Assembly (NCBI GenBank): GCA_030490835.1
Contig: CM059971.1
Span: 57,460,012-57,524,011 of the forward strand
Direction: 5' to 3'
Length of the DNA stretch: 64,000 bases
DNA from: Annona cherimola
Lineage: Eukaryota; Streptophyta; Magnoliopsida; Magnoliales; Annonaceae
A program made the position numbers and the translations under genes. Shown here in pieces: positions 22,343 through 35,288 of the stretch. How positions within the stretch are numbered: the first letter of the stretch is position 1; each line of letters starts with the position of its first letter. The notes beneath the pieces were generated by a model, which made no database searches, was not told where the DNA came from, and was given only the letters and a program-made list of their open reading frames with translations.

Positions 22343-22700
22343 CGAGGGGTTGTGGGTTGGTCTGTTTCAATGCAATCCATCCAACCAAAAATTCTATTTC
22401 TTATTTTTTTTCAAATCATTTTTACAAAACTCTTAATCTAGTTTTATTTAATCTAAAACTCAAGTTTTAAAATTTTTGGAAATATGTATTTATATTTTTA
22501 AATTTTTGAAAATAGGAGTAATTTATTCATTTAACAAGCACCCAAACCCGTTATTGTTAAAAATCAAAAAATATATACATTTCTAAAAATAGTAAAACTT
22601 GATAGATAGATTAAATATACCTAAATTAAGAATTGTATAAAAATTTCAATAGTAATAATAAAATTTCAACCGATGCATCAGTTGTATTGAAACATCTCCG
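22343..22700. mobile_element. degenerate relative of the 5402-5810 foldback MITE
   Basis: The order is head, ccaaccaaaaattctatttc, poly-T with tcaaatcatttttacaaaac, aatctagttttatttaatct, then an inverted AT-rich half and tgtattgaaacatc near 22685. That last motif is inverted relative to gtttcaatgca near 22366. This matches the layout of the MITE at 5402-5810, with different terminal sequence. No clear target duplication. Confidence 0.45.
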
Positions 22701-22939
22701 TTATTATTATTTTTTTTTGCAAAAGTTTGTATGGTTGTGAGAACCTAGCAGTTGATGCTTCCTGCAACAGCACTTGCGATATAATTTTACTAAATGCAGA
22801 CACTTTTCACACGGGCCCTGAGTAATTTGAAATGAAGACAATGTCCTCACATGTTGCTAGACAATCTTATTACGTGACTCTCTTAGAATGTTCTAAGAGT
22901 ACAGAAAAGTGGCATATTATATATATATACTAACATTTA

Positions 22940-23180
22940 GGGTGCATTTGAGAATGTGATGCCGGAAAGAGTAAAGGAGGAAAAAGTTTTAAATTGTAAA
23001 AGTGATATAAAATGATGAGGGCAAAGTGAAAATAAATAAGATAATAACATGATAAGATGACTAAAATATATAGGTAAAAATGAAAAGAAGTATAAATGCT
23101 AGGGGTGTTAAGGCATTAAAACTTATGGGAGAGAGTGTTCTCTCCCTTACCTTTTAGTTGGTCAACATTCAAACACACCG
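22940..23180. mobile_element. Tourist/Harbinger-like MITE
   Basis: 241 bp. Inverted ends gggtgcatttg and cggtgtgtttg are flanked by TTA on both sides (22937-22939 and 23181-23183), the 3-bp duplication expected for PIF/Harbinger-type insertion. Its tail is repeated at 1-163. Confidence 0.75.
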
Positions 23181-23183
23181 TTA

Positions 23184-26034
23184 ACCAGTCTTCTTAGCGT
23201 TTCTTTCAATCAAGACAGATAAAAATTATAATATAATATATCACAACGTAACGAAATATTTTTATGCACATATTGATAACAGAAAGTACTAAAGATATAT
23301 TTCTAGATAAAAATTTTGCAGGAATATCAAAGAAAAAGTTTTTAGTCTTTTTCAAAATTAAAAATTCCAATATAAACAAAACGAAATATTAATTTTTCAA
23401 AAAATAAAATAAAAATTATTTCTTAAATATCCAAAATTTCCTCATAAAATTAAAAATGCATTAAAATACAAAAATTTTAAATATATTTCAAGATACAAAG
23501 AGACTAAAATATTTATTTAAGTGAGGAATATTCCTAAAACTATAATTTGTCTTTTTAATATATTTTAGGAGAAACGATTAGAAAATAGGCTTAGAGTATA
23601 ATAATTTAATTTTGAATGTTTATTATCTTAAATAAATTACCTTTTATTTTTAGATTATGATAATATTATAAGAAATGTTTTAATATTTTTCTTTCATTTT
23701 TAGAAGAATATTGAATTTCTAAAAGTATTTTCCTATATTTTACTTCATAAAACAGGAAATTTAATTTTTAATTTTATATAATTTGGAAATTTTAAAACAT
23801 GAGAGATTCATTTTATATAACCAAATGATACTAGATACACTAAATGAATTGAATTTTAAATCAATCATTAATTTCTTAAAAATTAAGAGATTTACATGAG
23901 GTCGCTTCTATATAATTTGGTTACATTAAAGCGGAACCCTATTTCCAAATTGATTAAATTTGAGGTGTCCGACACTCGTCTTAGATATGATGGCATAGAT
24001 TTTAGGCATTTCATACCTTCATAAGATGAGAGTCAATTCAAATGCAAGAAATTTAATTTGTTACTTGAATAAGTTTAGGGAGTTTTGATTTATTATTTAA
24101 GGCGCAGTATGGTGCATCTAATGTGCCAGCCCTTTTTATATTTTCCAAATCTAAATCATTTATTTTGTTCAACATCACTTTTTATTATCATAAAAAGCAT
24201 TTTCATTGGAGAATTAATTGTATTGTCAAAAAATTTGCTATTTCTAGAGTGAATATATAACTAACATTTTTTCTAAAAATTTGACGTATTATAGCATCTA
24301 AAAGTTTTTCATGAATATTTTTCAAATCATAAATAAATGCGCATGAATAAATTAGGGATGCCACTTGGATTGAGTTTTGTCCTGAGTATATCTTACTCAT
24401 ATCATATTCCAAAAAGTCTTATACCCTACTTCATCCATTAATCAATTTAATTCTTATCCTAACTTACTTTAACCTCGACGGTTACTCGGTTCCAAATGAC
24501 ACGCCAAGAAAGTTGTTATATGCAACAAAAAATATTGTTGCATAAGTCGTTATCGATACTCTGTCACATTTGCCCTTTTACAACAATTTTTTAAACTTTG
24601 TAGTAAAAAATATATTTCCGACAAATATTGTTTATTAGTACTCACAGCAATATTTTTGTTGCAAATTTACAAATATATACGACTACTAAACATATGAATT
24701 TAGTTATCAGTAGCGTTGATTTTTTGTCACCCTTATCATTATAAGGAACAAAGTTATGTATTTCATTAATCCTCTAAGTTTGGGACGCTAAAAACTTATA
24801 AAAGAAGGATTTGTAACGGTAGCCATTTTCTAGGAATCACATCAATATTATTTGACCGTACATTACAAACTAGACACTGCGACGAACAATCTCATAAAAT
24901 TAATGTCATCTGGATCCGAGTTGATTTAATAATTAGAAGTCGAAGAAGAGGAGAACGAGTTATTTAAGATGGAGAGTGGCTCACTGCGTCTGACGTAATT
25001 TGAACTTTTTTTTATTTTTGCATGCGGGTCCATCTTTTTATAAGAATTTTTACTAACAACAATTTTTTATTGGAAGTTACTTTGGGTATGACTAAGTGAA
25101 ATACGAAGGAAAACTACAGAAGGAATTTTGGCTAAAACTCGGCGATACAAATGATAATAACTCAAGTGAGTGTTTTTTTATAAAAAAAAAAAAATTAATG
25201 ATTTCACGGATGAATAAGAAGTCAACGGCCGTTTACAGTCAAGCGCAACAGGAAGTACGGGCAAAGATGGAAGACGGAGATGAAATAGAGAGCGTATGTA
25301 TTATGCTACAGGTGTGGTTGTTGCAAGCACTAGCAGTAGAAGGCTAACTAGCGAAACGCATGAGTAGAAACAAAAGCCAAGCACATAAAGTAGACAATGG
25401 ATCAATCATGGTCCATGTATTAGTATTATTATTTAAAAGCTGGAAACATAATTAAGATGACCACATTTTATTTGCAACATTAAATAGGTAGGTAGGTACG
25501 AGAGAAGATGGTCATCCTTTTTGCATTGCGTGCTTGCATGCATGCATGGTGGCCACATGCACAATGAGAGATCAGAGTTGATAAGGATCGACGGACATAA
25601 GGAGCCCTGATGAGCAGTCCGACACCTTAGGAAAAAAGGGCCAAACAAGGATTTCGTTCTGGGGAAGGAGGAGCCCTGATAAGCGGCGATCCGACACCAA
25701 AGGAGGAGGTAAACAGAAGAAGAGCGCCATCTCTACAGGAAGGGTGGGTGTTAATTTCTGCTCCGTATATCTTGTATCGTAGCCGGATGAAATGTAGAGT
25801 CCATCACGGATACTCTATTTATAGACGCGTACGCACCCACACCACTTTCCTTTGCGAGACCAACTTAAGTGCGAGTCACTCGTCACGACACTTACTTTCT
25901 TAATGGGAGAGACACTAGCAATAGTTACCATCATGATATATTATCTTGAGTTTTACCAACATGTCACTCCACTTTTTATTAAGACCAATGCGATCCAATC
26001 CACTTGAAAGTTGGTTTTTGGAAATCATTATTGG
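23184..26034. other. copy B flank, no gene supported
   Basis: Duplicate of 164-5322 without H1 and without about 840 bases corresponding to 805-1640 (junction near 23811-23820). The right half of a foldback element remains at 23822-23946. An 83-codon frame (25096-25347) is not matched by an intact frame in copy A. Confidence 0.6.
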
Positions 26035-26193
26035 AAAATATATATATATATAGGGATATTCTCAGGTGCAGCACCACTGCACACTGACTATGGTGCAGGT
26101 GCCATCTCTCACCATTCACCCGGGCGGGTGAAATCCATGTCATTGAAGACGCATGTGCGTGTAACGTGACAAAGGGTGTGTATATGCAGCACC

Positions 26194-27367
26194 TAGGGGT
26201 GTAAATAGGGTCGGGTTCAACCCGAGCCCGCATCAACCCGGACCGATTTATACCATGGTTGGGTTGATATTTTGGAAATTCAGTTTTTGAAAATCGGGTT
26301 CAACCCGACCCGAACCAACCCGATTTCAGAAGATATGTATTTGGATATGTTTATGAGAGTGTATTTCATTCATGTTGTTTGGATATTTAAATAAAATTGT
26401 TTGGAGTTTGGAAATATGTTTGACAATTTTGTTGTGAAATGTTATTTGAATTTATTTGGTTTGGAAATATATTTGGTTAATTAGTTGTGAAATTATGTTT
26501 GGATTATTTGGTTATGAGTATGTTTGATAATGAATAAAACTTTTTGATAAAAAGTTTTGGAGAGTAAAAGTTATCAACTGATGTGATATGATAGAGGTAA
26601 TGATGAGTAATAAAGAGAATAAAGTTAAAATAGATAGGTTAGTTGTGTTGATAGTTTTATATAAATGATTAAAAAGTAGGGTAGTTGTATAGGAAAATGT
26701 GAAAAAATAATTAAAAAATATGATAGTTAAAAATATGATAATTGTAGAGAGTGAAAAAGTTTTAGATTGAAAAGTTTTAATTGACTTTTTCTTTCAATTG
26801 CCAAACATACCCTATATTGCATTGTAAATAGGTTGTTTAGATGTTCGCTTGCATTGGTGATTTGAAATAACGAACAGGTCAATTGGGAATTTGAGATGTT
26901 TGTAACTTTGATTGGAAGCCAACTAAGAATGTAAGTAAGACTATGATATTCGTTTTTTCATTTTGCATAATTTACTGCAATACTTTTACTTGGCTTTCAC
27001 TTTTTGACTTGCAGGGGACATCAATTGCTCAGAGAATACAAAAGCAAAAAAATAAATCAATTACAAAACTTATCCTCCACTTTTGAGTTACGTAGAACAT
27101 TTTAGTACTTATTTTTTTTATAATTATCATTGCTTTTTTGTTATTTTAGAAATTTGGGTGAACAAAAGCTTAACTAACATTGATAATATGTGTAATCTAT
27201 TAATCCGATTTCTAACCCGAACCGAACCGATTTGAGGTGGGTTGAAATAGGTTTGGGTTAAGGTGTGAAAAGTAGGGTTGAAAGTAGAGTTGGGTTGAGA
27301 TTTTACAATGTGGGTTAGGGTTGTATTTGTCCCAACCCGAGTCAACCCGACCCGATTTACACCCCTA
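26194..27367. mobile_element. hAT-like element with TAGGGGTGTAAAT ends
   Basis: 1174 bp. TIRs TAGGGGTGTAAATAGGGTCG and TAGGGGTGTAAATCGGGTCG are flanked by perfect 8-bp repeats gcagcacc (26186-26193 and 27368-27375). Copy A has the empty site gcagcacc once near 5881. The interior is non-coding, and a Tourist-like MITE is nested at 26516-26812. No transposase. Confidence 0.92.
26516..26812. mobile_element. Tourist-like MITE nested in the hAT element
   Basis: 297 bp. The ends are gagtatgtttgat and gggtatgtttggc, with TAT on both sides. The interior (gttgaaatagatagg, aattaaaaaat, gtgaaaagttttagattgaaaagtttt) is the same family as 32487-32762, 32766-33045, 45386-45666, 53046-53336 and 57905-58196. 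Confidence 0.75.
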
Positions 27368-27532
27368 GCAGCACCTACTGTGCATTTCAACAGAATAACC
27401 ACGCAAAATATAGATCCTGCCCAATCCTCAACACCGAAGATTTTGGTGGGAAAAAAAATTAAACATGTGTACATAGGCATCCAGAAATTCAACAAAATTT
27501 TCGATGGGAAAAAGATGAGGTGGTGATCTGCA

Positions 27533-27889
27533 GTGGCGTCGAAGATGATGAGCATCAGCGACACCGAGCAAAGAGGAGACGATGAGCACCCATCGCAAAT
27601 TCAGAACAATGGATTTAGTTTCAATTTTCAATTTTGGGAAAGCACCAGACTTGTGGTTGAATTCTCCACGGCTCATCCACCATGCGTGTATGCTCATCGT
27701 CTTCAGCGCCACTACAGATCGCCACCTCGTCATCTCCTGCATCTATCTTCTCCATCACCACCCCTGTTCTCCAATCCGCTATCCCTCCATCTTCTTCACC
27801 CCGATCCCGTCTCCACCAGAGTCGATCAAGCCCATTGCTCATTTTCATACAAGCTGACGCCTAAAATCCACGACGGAAGAATAGCCTAG
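27533..27889 (+). other. ORF in outer arm of foldback B (left)
   Basis: A 118-codon open frame homologous to those at 10922-11500 and 31766-32128, ending GRIA-stop. It shares the FSTAHPPCVYAHRLQRHYRS segment exactly or nearly. Unknown function. An overlapping minus-strand frame (27428-27742) is also open and is likewise repeated in other arms (11099-11476 plus), so which strand, if any, was coding is undecided. Confidence 0.3.
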
Positions 27890-30800
27890 GAAAATTCCGC
27901 TAATCCAGCCATTCGCACGACCGACCAACTGCCATCTTCTCCATCCACACCGTCATTTCTGGTGTAAATCAAGAGAAACCCATCTCACCTCTGCTCTTCC
28001 CCCTTCCGATTCCAGTAGCTAGTTTGGAAATCCACCACTGCCGACTAATCAAAAAATAAGGAGAATACGCAACGACTTATTCCTGCTACCAATGACGTCT
28101 CCCATCTCTATTTCAAGCGCACAACTGCTTGATGTGCCGATCTTCTACAGTTCCGACAGCTTCTCTCTTCATTAGTCGATGAAACCCGATAGCAACGGAA
28201 CTGAAGACTAAAATCATTGGCTTTCGGCAAAGCAAGTATACCAATTAATGATTTGTGTAGGGAAAACAAACCAGCAAACTTGGATTTTTAGTCGCGCCAG
28301 TAGTCGACGTCCAACCTCGAATGATGCCCGTGGTAGTGTTTAATGGAGGTGATGGAGTACCATATTTTTGGGCTCTGAAAGTGTAAAAAAATTTGTGCAT
28401 ATTCAATAGAATCCAAATTAATCTGTTGCTGATATGTGCATCAGTCGTGGCTAAGTGTCAGTAGTGGAAAAGTTCAAAATTAGCTCGACGACTTGTACAT
28501 TTTAAAGAATTTTATAAAATAAGTACGCTAATATAAAATATTAGCATACTCTTTTTCATAGATTTATATACTTGAATTTTAATATGGTTAGTTCTAATAT
28601 AGCATGGTGATTTTGAAATCTTAAATATTTGCATATCAACGTGCTAATGTAAACGGAAATGTAAAATCCTTATACTAATTTCACTAAAACTTTTATCTTC
28701 TTTGTTTGTAATTCAAAATCATAGTTTGAATTTTTCAAAAAAAAAAACATATCCATAATGACAATTTCAGTGAGTATAACATGAATTAACATCCTAAGAT
28801 AAAATATTAGTATAAAAATAATGCAAATATTGTTAATCTATTGTTAATAAGCATGCTATTATAAAATATTAGCATCAATATTACAAATAGAGTTACTACT
28901 AAACTACTATTATTTCCATACTAAACATTATAAAAACCATCATGAAAATTATAGCATCGAATAATAAAATATACTCCAGATATTTAAATAATAAAAATAA
29001 ATAATTAATTTAATTTATATTTATAGGAAATAAAATTTACAAAAAAGATGTTGTCAGCTCCAGAGGCGCCGCGATATGCATTCTAGGCTTATACGCTCAA
29101 GGTTTAGGTTCCTTATCGAACCATCAGACCAAGATCTAAAAAATTTACAAAAATACCTTAAACTATGAAAGAATGTATTCTGTGAAAATAATTTGTATTA
29201 AAAAATTTATTTTGTATGTAATAAAATTTGACATATTCCATCTAATTAATTTTAAAAATTAATTTTCAATATTGTGATAAAAATAGCTTCAAACACAAAA
29301 TTGAAAAAGAATTCCTAATTTAGTACAAGATATTTCATTTTTCCATTCAAATTAGCATGCTTAATGTGTAAATTTGAAGATTTTATAAAATTAGCATGCT
29401 AATGTTTAATATTAGCGTGTTATTATTGATTCAATTCCTCCTTGCTAACAAAGTAACTAAAAATAACCACATAAAAATCATATACGAAATTCATACATTA
29501 GCATGCAAATTACTATTTTGAAATTAGTGCCAAATTCATAAAATATTAGTATGCTAATGTTGACATTAGCATGTTGTTGTTAATTCAACTCGTTCCTGTT
29601 AAACAAATATCTAAAAATAACCATAGAAAAGAATATACCTAAAAATATAATTTTTCACAAATAGTGGTGACCTTTAGAGCTATGCTTAATGTTGGTTAGG
29701 TTTTGAAAACTCCTACAATTTATTTTGAAATTTTAATTTTCATGATAAATACTTTTTAAATTTATTTTGCAATATTCCAATACAAACATATATCGTCACA
29801 TGTAAAATATGAAAAATCACCTAGACTATTTCTTGGATGTATTAAAATATTAATAGTTTCAAAAATTCAGTTTCTAATATTATACATTCAAGAAATAGTT
29901 TAAAATATTAATATTAAACTAAAATTTTAAAATAAACTGTAGGTTAAAATAAATTTTTGTATTGGGACATTAAGCATGTGTATCTAAAGGTCGCCAATAT
30001 TTGTGAGAAAATTATATTTTTAGGTATACTCCTTTTTATGGTTATTTTTAGATATTTGTTTAACAGGAATAAGTTGAATTAACAATAGCATGCTAATATC
30101 AAACATTAGCATACTAATTGTATGAATTTCGCACTAATTTCAATATGGTAATTTGCATGCTAATGTATAAATTCGGTATATGATTTCTAGGTATTTTTCC
30201 TTATGGTTAATTTTAGTTACTTTCTTGGCAAGGAGGAATTGAATCAATAATAGCATGTTAATATTAAACATAAGCATGCCAATTTTATAAAATCTTCAAA
30301 TATTACACATTAAGTATACTAATTTGAATAGAAAAATGAAATATGTTGCCCCAAATTAGTAATTCTTTTCCAATTTTGTGTTTAAAGCTATTTTTATCAT
30401 AATATTGAAAATTAATTTTTAAAATTATTTATGATGGAATATTTTAAATTTTGTTACATAAAAATAAATTTATTTAATACAAATTATTTCATAGAATACA
30501 TTCTTTCATGGTTTAAAGTATTTTTGTAAATTTTTTAAATATTGGTACAGTGGTTTGTCCTAAGGTTGAACCTAAATCTCGAGTGTATAAGCCTAGAATG
30601 CGTACCACGGTGCCTCTAGCATTGGCTGCATTTTTTTGTAAATTTTATTTCCTATAGATATATATTATTTAAATATTGATTGTATATTTTATTATTCGAT
30701 GCTATAATTTTCATGATGGTTTTTATAATGTTTAGGATGGAAATAATAGTAGTTTAGCAATAACTCTATTTGTAATATTTGATGCTAATATTTTATAATA

Positions 30801-31765
30801 GCATGCTAATTAACAAAAGATTAACAATACTTGCATTATTTTCATACTAATATTTTATATTAGGATGTTAATTCATGTTGTACTCACCAAAATTGTCCTT
30901 ATGGATATGTTTTTCTTTCAAAAATTCAAACTATGATATTGAATTAAAATGGAGAAGATAAAAGTTTTAATGAAATTAGTATACTGATTTTACATTTCCG
31001 TTTACATTAGCACGTTGATATGCAAATATTAGAGATTTTGAAATCACCATGCTGTATTGGAACTTAACATATTAAAATTCAAGTATATAAATCTTTGAAA
31101 AGGAGTATGCTAATATTTTATATTAGCATACTTATTTTATGAAATTCCTTAAAGATATACAAGTCATCGAGCTAATTTTTAACTTTTCTGCTACTGATAT
31201 TCGGCCACAACTAATACACATGTCAGCGACAGATTAATTTGGATTCTATTGAATATGCACAGATTTTATTACACTTTCAAAGCCCAAAAATATGGTACTC
31301 CATCACCTCCATTAGACACTACCACGAGCATCATTCGAGGCTGGATGCCGGTTACTGCCACAACTAAAAATCCAAGCTTGCTGGTCTGTTTTCCCTACAC
31401 GAATCATTAATTGGTCTGCTTGCTTTGCCTAAAGCCAATGGTTTTAGTCTTCAATTCCGTTGCTATCGGGTGTCATCGACTAATGAAGATAGAAGCAATC
31501 GAAACTAAAAAAGATCGGCACGTCAAGTAGTTGTGCGCTTGAAATAGAGATGGGAGACGTCAATTGTAGCTGGTAGAAGTCATTGGGTAATCTGCTTATT
31601 TTTTGATTAGTTGGCAGCAGTGGATTTCCAAACTAGCTGCCGAAATCGGAAAGGGGAAGAGCATAGGCGAGATGGGTTTCTCCTGATTTACACTGGAAAT
31701 GATGCTATGGATGGAGAAGATGATAGTTGGTCGGTCATGTGAATGGCTGGGTTAGCGGGATTTTT

Positions 31766-32128
31766 CTAGGCTATTCTTCCATTGTGCGTTTTAGGTGTCA
31801 GCTTGTATGAAAATGAGCAATGGGCTTGATCGACTCTGATGGAGACGGAATCGGGGTGAAGAAGACAGAGCGATGGCGGATTAGAGAACAAGGGTGGCGA
31901 CGGAGAAGATAGATGCAAGAGAGGAGGAGGTGGCAATCTATAGTGTCGCCGAAGACGATGAGCATACACGCATAGTGGATGAGCTGTAGAGAATTCAACC
32001 ACAAGTCCAGTGCTTTTCCAAATTTGAAAATTCAAATGAGTATAAAATGTCATCTTCAAACTTTTTACTCTAGGCTGTTTGGCATCGAAGAAAACTTTGG
32101 GACGTTTTTTCAGCCAAAAATTTTTCAC
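31766..32128 (-). other. ORF in outer arm of foldback B (right)
   Basis: A 120-codon frame. The first about 30 residues come from the insertion that begins near 32037; the rest matches the other arm ORFs and ends GRIA-stop. Unknown function. Confidence 0.3.
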
Positions 32129-32481
32129 GCATTAAATGATCTCTGACAGAAAGACCGGCCATTTTGTCAGGTTCATATATTTTCATGAGACACTGATGCA
32201 GCTAAAGGTGAATAATATACGCAGCTGTAATGCCCAAATCAGTGTACGGAAAGCTTGAAAAGACAAGTTTGCGTTTGGGTGCTCAAGAAAACTTTGGGAC
32301 GTTTTTTCAGCCAAAAATTTTTCACGCATTAAATGATCTCTGACAGAAAGACCGGCCATTTTGTCAGGTTCATATATTTTCATGAGACACTGATGCAGCT
32401 AAAGGTGAATAATATACGCAGCTGTAATGCCCAAATCAGTGTACGGAAAGCTTGAAAAGACAAGTTTGCGTTTGGGTGCTC
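32088..32481 (+). repeat. perfect 197-bp tandem duplication
   Basis: 32088-32284 and 32285-32481 are identical by direct reading (offset 197). The unit begins aagaaaactttgggacg and ends gtttgggtgct. It lies in the insertion inside the right arm of foldback B, next to two Tourist-like MITEs. No coding content. Confidence 0.9.
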
Positions 32482-32486
32482 AAGGT

Positions 32487-32762
32487 TGAAAAGTTTTACA
32501 TGTGAACATGAGTTTTCGCTGTTACCAAACACAAACTTTTCACTCTCCATAATTACTATATTTTTAAATTATTTTTTCACATTTTCCTATACAACTACCC
32601 TACTTTTCAATCATTTCTACACAATTACCTATACAACTAACCTATCTATTTTAACTTTATTTCTTTTGGTCCTCATCATTACCTCTATCATATCACATCA
32701 TTTAACAACTTTTACTCTCCAAAACTTTTCACCAAAAGTTTTATCCATTCGCAAACACACCC
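32487..32762. mobile_element. Tourist-like MITE
   Basis: Family member in opposite orientation to 26516-26812. The right end is ...gcaaacacaccc followed by TTA. The left end is diverged or merged with the 197-bp repeat, whose gcgtttgggtgct resembles a TIR. Confidence 0.6.
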
Positions 32763-32765
32763 TTA

Positions 32766-33045
32766 ATATTGTATTTGACAATGGATATAACATGTCAAGT
32801 TAAAACTTTTCAATCTAAAACTTTTCACTCTTCATAGTTATTATATTTTTTAATTATTTTTTCACATTTTTTATACAACTATCCTATTTTTCAATCATTT
32901 CTACATAATTCTGTATACAATTAACCTATCTATTTTAACTTTATCATCTTTACTCGTCATCATTACTCTTATCATATCACATCATTTGACAACTTTTACT
33001 TTCCAAAACTTTTCATCAAAATTTTATATATTTCCAAACACACCC
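32766..33045. mobile_element. Tourist-like MITE, adjacent copy
   Basis: It directly follows the previous one. Left end atattgtatttgac (degenerate TIR), right end ...ccaaacacaccc followed by TAA. Beyond it the foldback arm resumes (atccattattctcaattt). Confidence 0.65.
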
Positions 33046-33212
33046 TAAATCCATTATTCTCAATTTATGATGAGTGCTCATCGTCTCCTCTTTGCTCAGT
33101 TCGCCAATGCTCATCGTCTTCCACGCCACTGCAGATCGCCACCTCATCTTTTTCCCAACAAAATTTTTGTTAAATTTCTAGATGCTTATGTACACTTTTT
33201 TGATTTTTTTTC

Positions 33213-33489
33213 TGATGAGTCTAAAAATTTTCATTTAATTTCATATTAAATTTACGCAGTTAAATATTAAAATGTTAATTAAATGCATGTTTTAAGTGAA
33301 ATTTCATGAAAATTATATTTTTCGTAAAATCTTTAATTTTGTTATAAAGTGGGTCATTTTGTAACATTCTTAAAAATATAAATCCCCTATTAAAAATATA
33401 AATCCCCTAGAAAATTTTAACGTTAAAATATGTATTAGCATATTAACCTGTTGGACAATTTTGGTGTGTTGGTCAGTCCAGTTTGGAGG
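33213..33489. other. non-coding link between foldback B and the viral remnant
   Basis: AT-rich, with a short direct repeat (aaaaatataaatcccctat, about 33374 and 33394) and a poly-T tract at 33491-33500 that abuts the viral sequence. No gene. Confidence 0.5.
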
Positions 33490-34560
33490 CTTTTTTTTTT
33501 AGTCTTTAGTATATGGGTTTACACATAGTTCTAAGGTTTGGATAAAAATTTGATATATAGTTTAGTGCTCCTAAGAATCCTTGGAGTTGAGTTTTGTCTG
33601 CTATTGTATCTGAGAATTCGTTTTCAAATTCAAGTGACCTTTGGATTTGGAATGATTATTTTATGGTAGATTTCATGTTTTGAAAATCTAATTTTTATTT
33701 GAAAACATAAGTACTTAGTTTTTGAGATTGCCAATCCATTTCTTTAATTTATTTTAAGAAAAATATTTAAATCCTTAAAACATTGTTCTATTATTTCTAA
33801 AAATTTTAGTGTATCATCAATTTATATTATCGAAAACTCAGTATAAGGAGTTAAAATATCGTTCATAATTTTTAAAATTCTAATAGTGTATAAGACTAAA
33901 AGGCATTATATTCCATTCGTATTGTCCAAATAAAACTGTAAATATGTTTTATATTTATCTTTTTCTTCTATTTGGATTTACCAAAATCTTGATTTCATAT
34001 CAAATTTTGAGAAGATTGTTGTAGTTATTATTTTTTATAAGAGATTTTTTTATTTGGGATTAGATACCTGATCCATTTTAAGGCTTTGTTTAAAGATTTA
34101 TAATTTATTACTAGTCTTAGACTTCCTTTTTCTATTTTAGAGTTTTTTCGAACATAGAAGGCTGCGTAAGATCATGGTGTCTAGATGGTCTAATTAATTT
34201 TTTATTAAGTAGATCTTTTATCTTTTTTTTAGAATATTCTAATGTTTCTCTATTCATTTGGATGTGTCTAGCTTTTGTAAGTATTTTATTTTCATCAAAA
34301 TTAAGTTCATAAGGAAGACTTATTTTGCATTGTTTTCTTTCCTAGAATACATTTGGGAGGTCTACACAAACTTCGCTTTTTAATCTTTCTTCGAAGTTTT
34401 TTATTCTTTTTGTATTTTAGGGTTTTCTAACTGTTGTTTTGTTCTTTTAAATTTCAGTTCTTCTTTTAGAAACTTTAGACGTTTTTGTTTTTGGGTTATA
34501 AGATTTATGGTTAACAATTTATCTTTTAACAAGTTTATGTCCTTTTGCTGAGGTTTTTAA
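33490..34560 (-). pseudogene. viral reverse transcriptase remnant
   Basis: Segments in order: IQMNRETLEYSKKKIKDLLN (near 34250), FGQYEWNIMPF (near 33920), a catalytic IDD at about 33817 preceded by a stop codon where the motif normally has an aromatic residue, and LQGFLGALNYISNFYPNL (near 33560). Frameshifts and stops are frequent. Homology ends at about 33490, before any RNase H motif. Confidence 0.85.
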
Positions 34561-34689
34561 TAAAATTAAAAATTATTTTTTTTCTAATGTGTTTGTCGTT
34601 ATTCCTTCATTTGTTATAATACAAGGCTTAATTAGTTCTAAAAATGGGTCCATAATATTATTTGTCTTTAGAGGTCTTTTACTAACAGA

Positions 34690-34940
34690 AAATTATTTTA
34701 AAAGTTACATCTTGATATTTTATTTCTACGTTTATGAGTTTAAAATTAATTTTTAGTTTTGTCTCACTTGCTCCTTTTACGTTTTTTTTTATTTTTTCAA
34801 AATATTTTGTTGGTATTAAGTCTTTTTGTATGCAATTTAAGTCTACTCCCGAATCTACTAGGGTTATAGCTTCGAAGATTAATTCTTTATTTGTTAAGAG
34901 TCTGATTTTTGTATAACATTTTTGATAGAAAACTCTTGAT
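34690..34940 (-). pseudogene. viral aspartic protease remnant
   Basis: An open minus-strand stretch carries LVDSGVDLNCIQKDLIPTKY, with the DSG catalytic triplet of retroviral-type aspartic proteases in the context typical of caulimovirids. Flanking frames are disrupted. Confidence 0.8.
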
Positions 34941-35288
34941 TTAGTTAGATGAAAGGTTCTTCCTTTTCTTTTTTTGTGTCAAAATCACTTTCCTTTTCTT
35001 TCAATTCTAACTTTTCTATTCTTTCTTTTAGTTCTTCTATTTTTGTTAAATTTTATTCTTTTAAGGTTTTTAGGTCTCTTTTCAATCGTTTAATCTCTAC
35101 TTGTAAATCTGAAATTGTTATATTATTGTTTGATATTAGTTGATTAAGAGATTTTAAAATTTTTATTAAGTCATAAGCTTGGATTTTTTCTAGGATATTA
35201 CTAAAAGGAGTCTCTTAGGAATAAGGTTTTTCTTTTATTATGTAATTTATTCTAATAGATATTTTCTTTGTTGTTCAGAATAAGTTAT

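Larger units (their letters stand above)
22940..33212 (+). repeat. segmental duplication, copy B
   Basis: This is the second copy of the block at 1-11360 in the same orientation. Similarity starts inside the MITE at 22940 and stops in a T-rich stretch near 33212, where unrelated sequence begins. Copy B has its own insertions: a hAT element (26194-27367) and about 1 kb at 32037-33045. It lacks the three copy-A insertions. At each of those sites the target is present once, which shows insertion into A rather than loss from B. Confidence 0.9.
26035..33212. mobile_element. giant foldback element, copy B, right end lost
   Basis: Second copy of the element at 5323-12198, with its palindromic centre at about 29861 (29826-29896). 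The left arm (26035-29860) is whole except for the hAT insertion 26194-27367. The right arm (29862-33212) carries an insertion at about 32037-33045 and stops before the outermost 200-250 bases. The terminal (TA)n-gggatattctcaggtgcagc is present on the left only. Confidence 0.8.

Noticed and set aside
22029..22436. 135-codon ORF
   Set aside because: It runs through the 19-G tract and foldback-like sequence, so the frame is composed of unrelated pieces.
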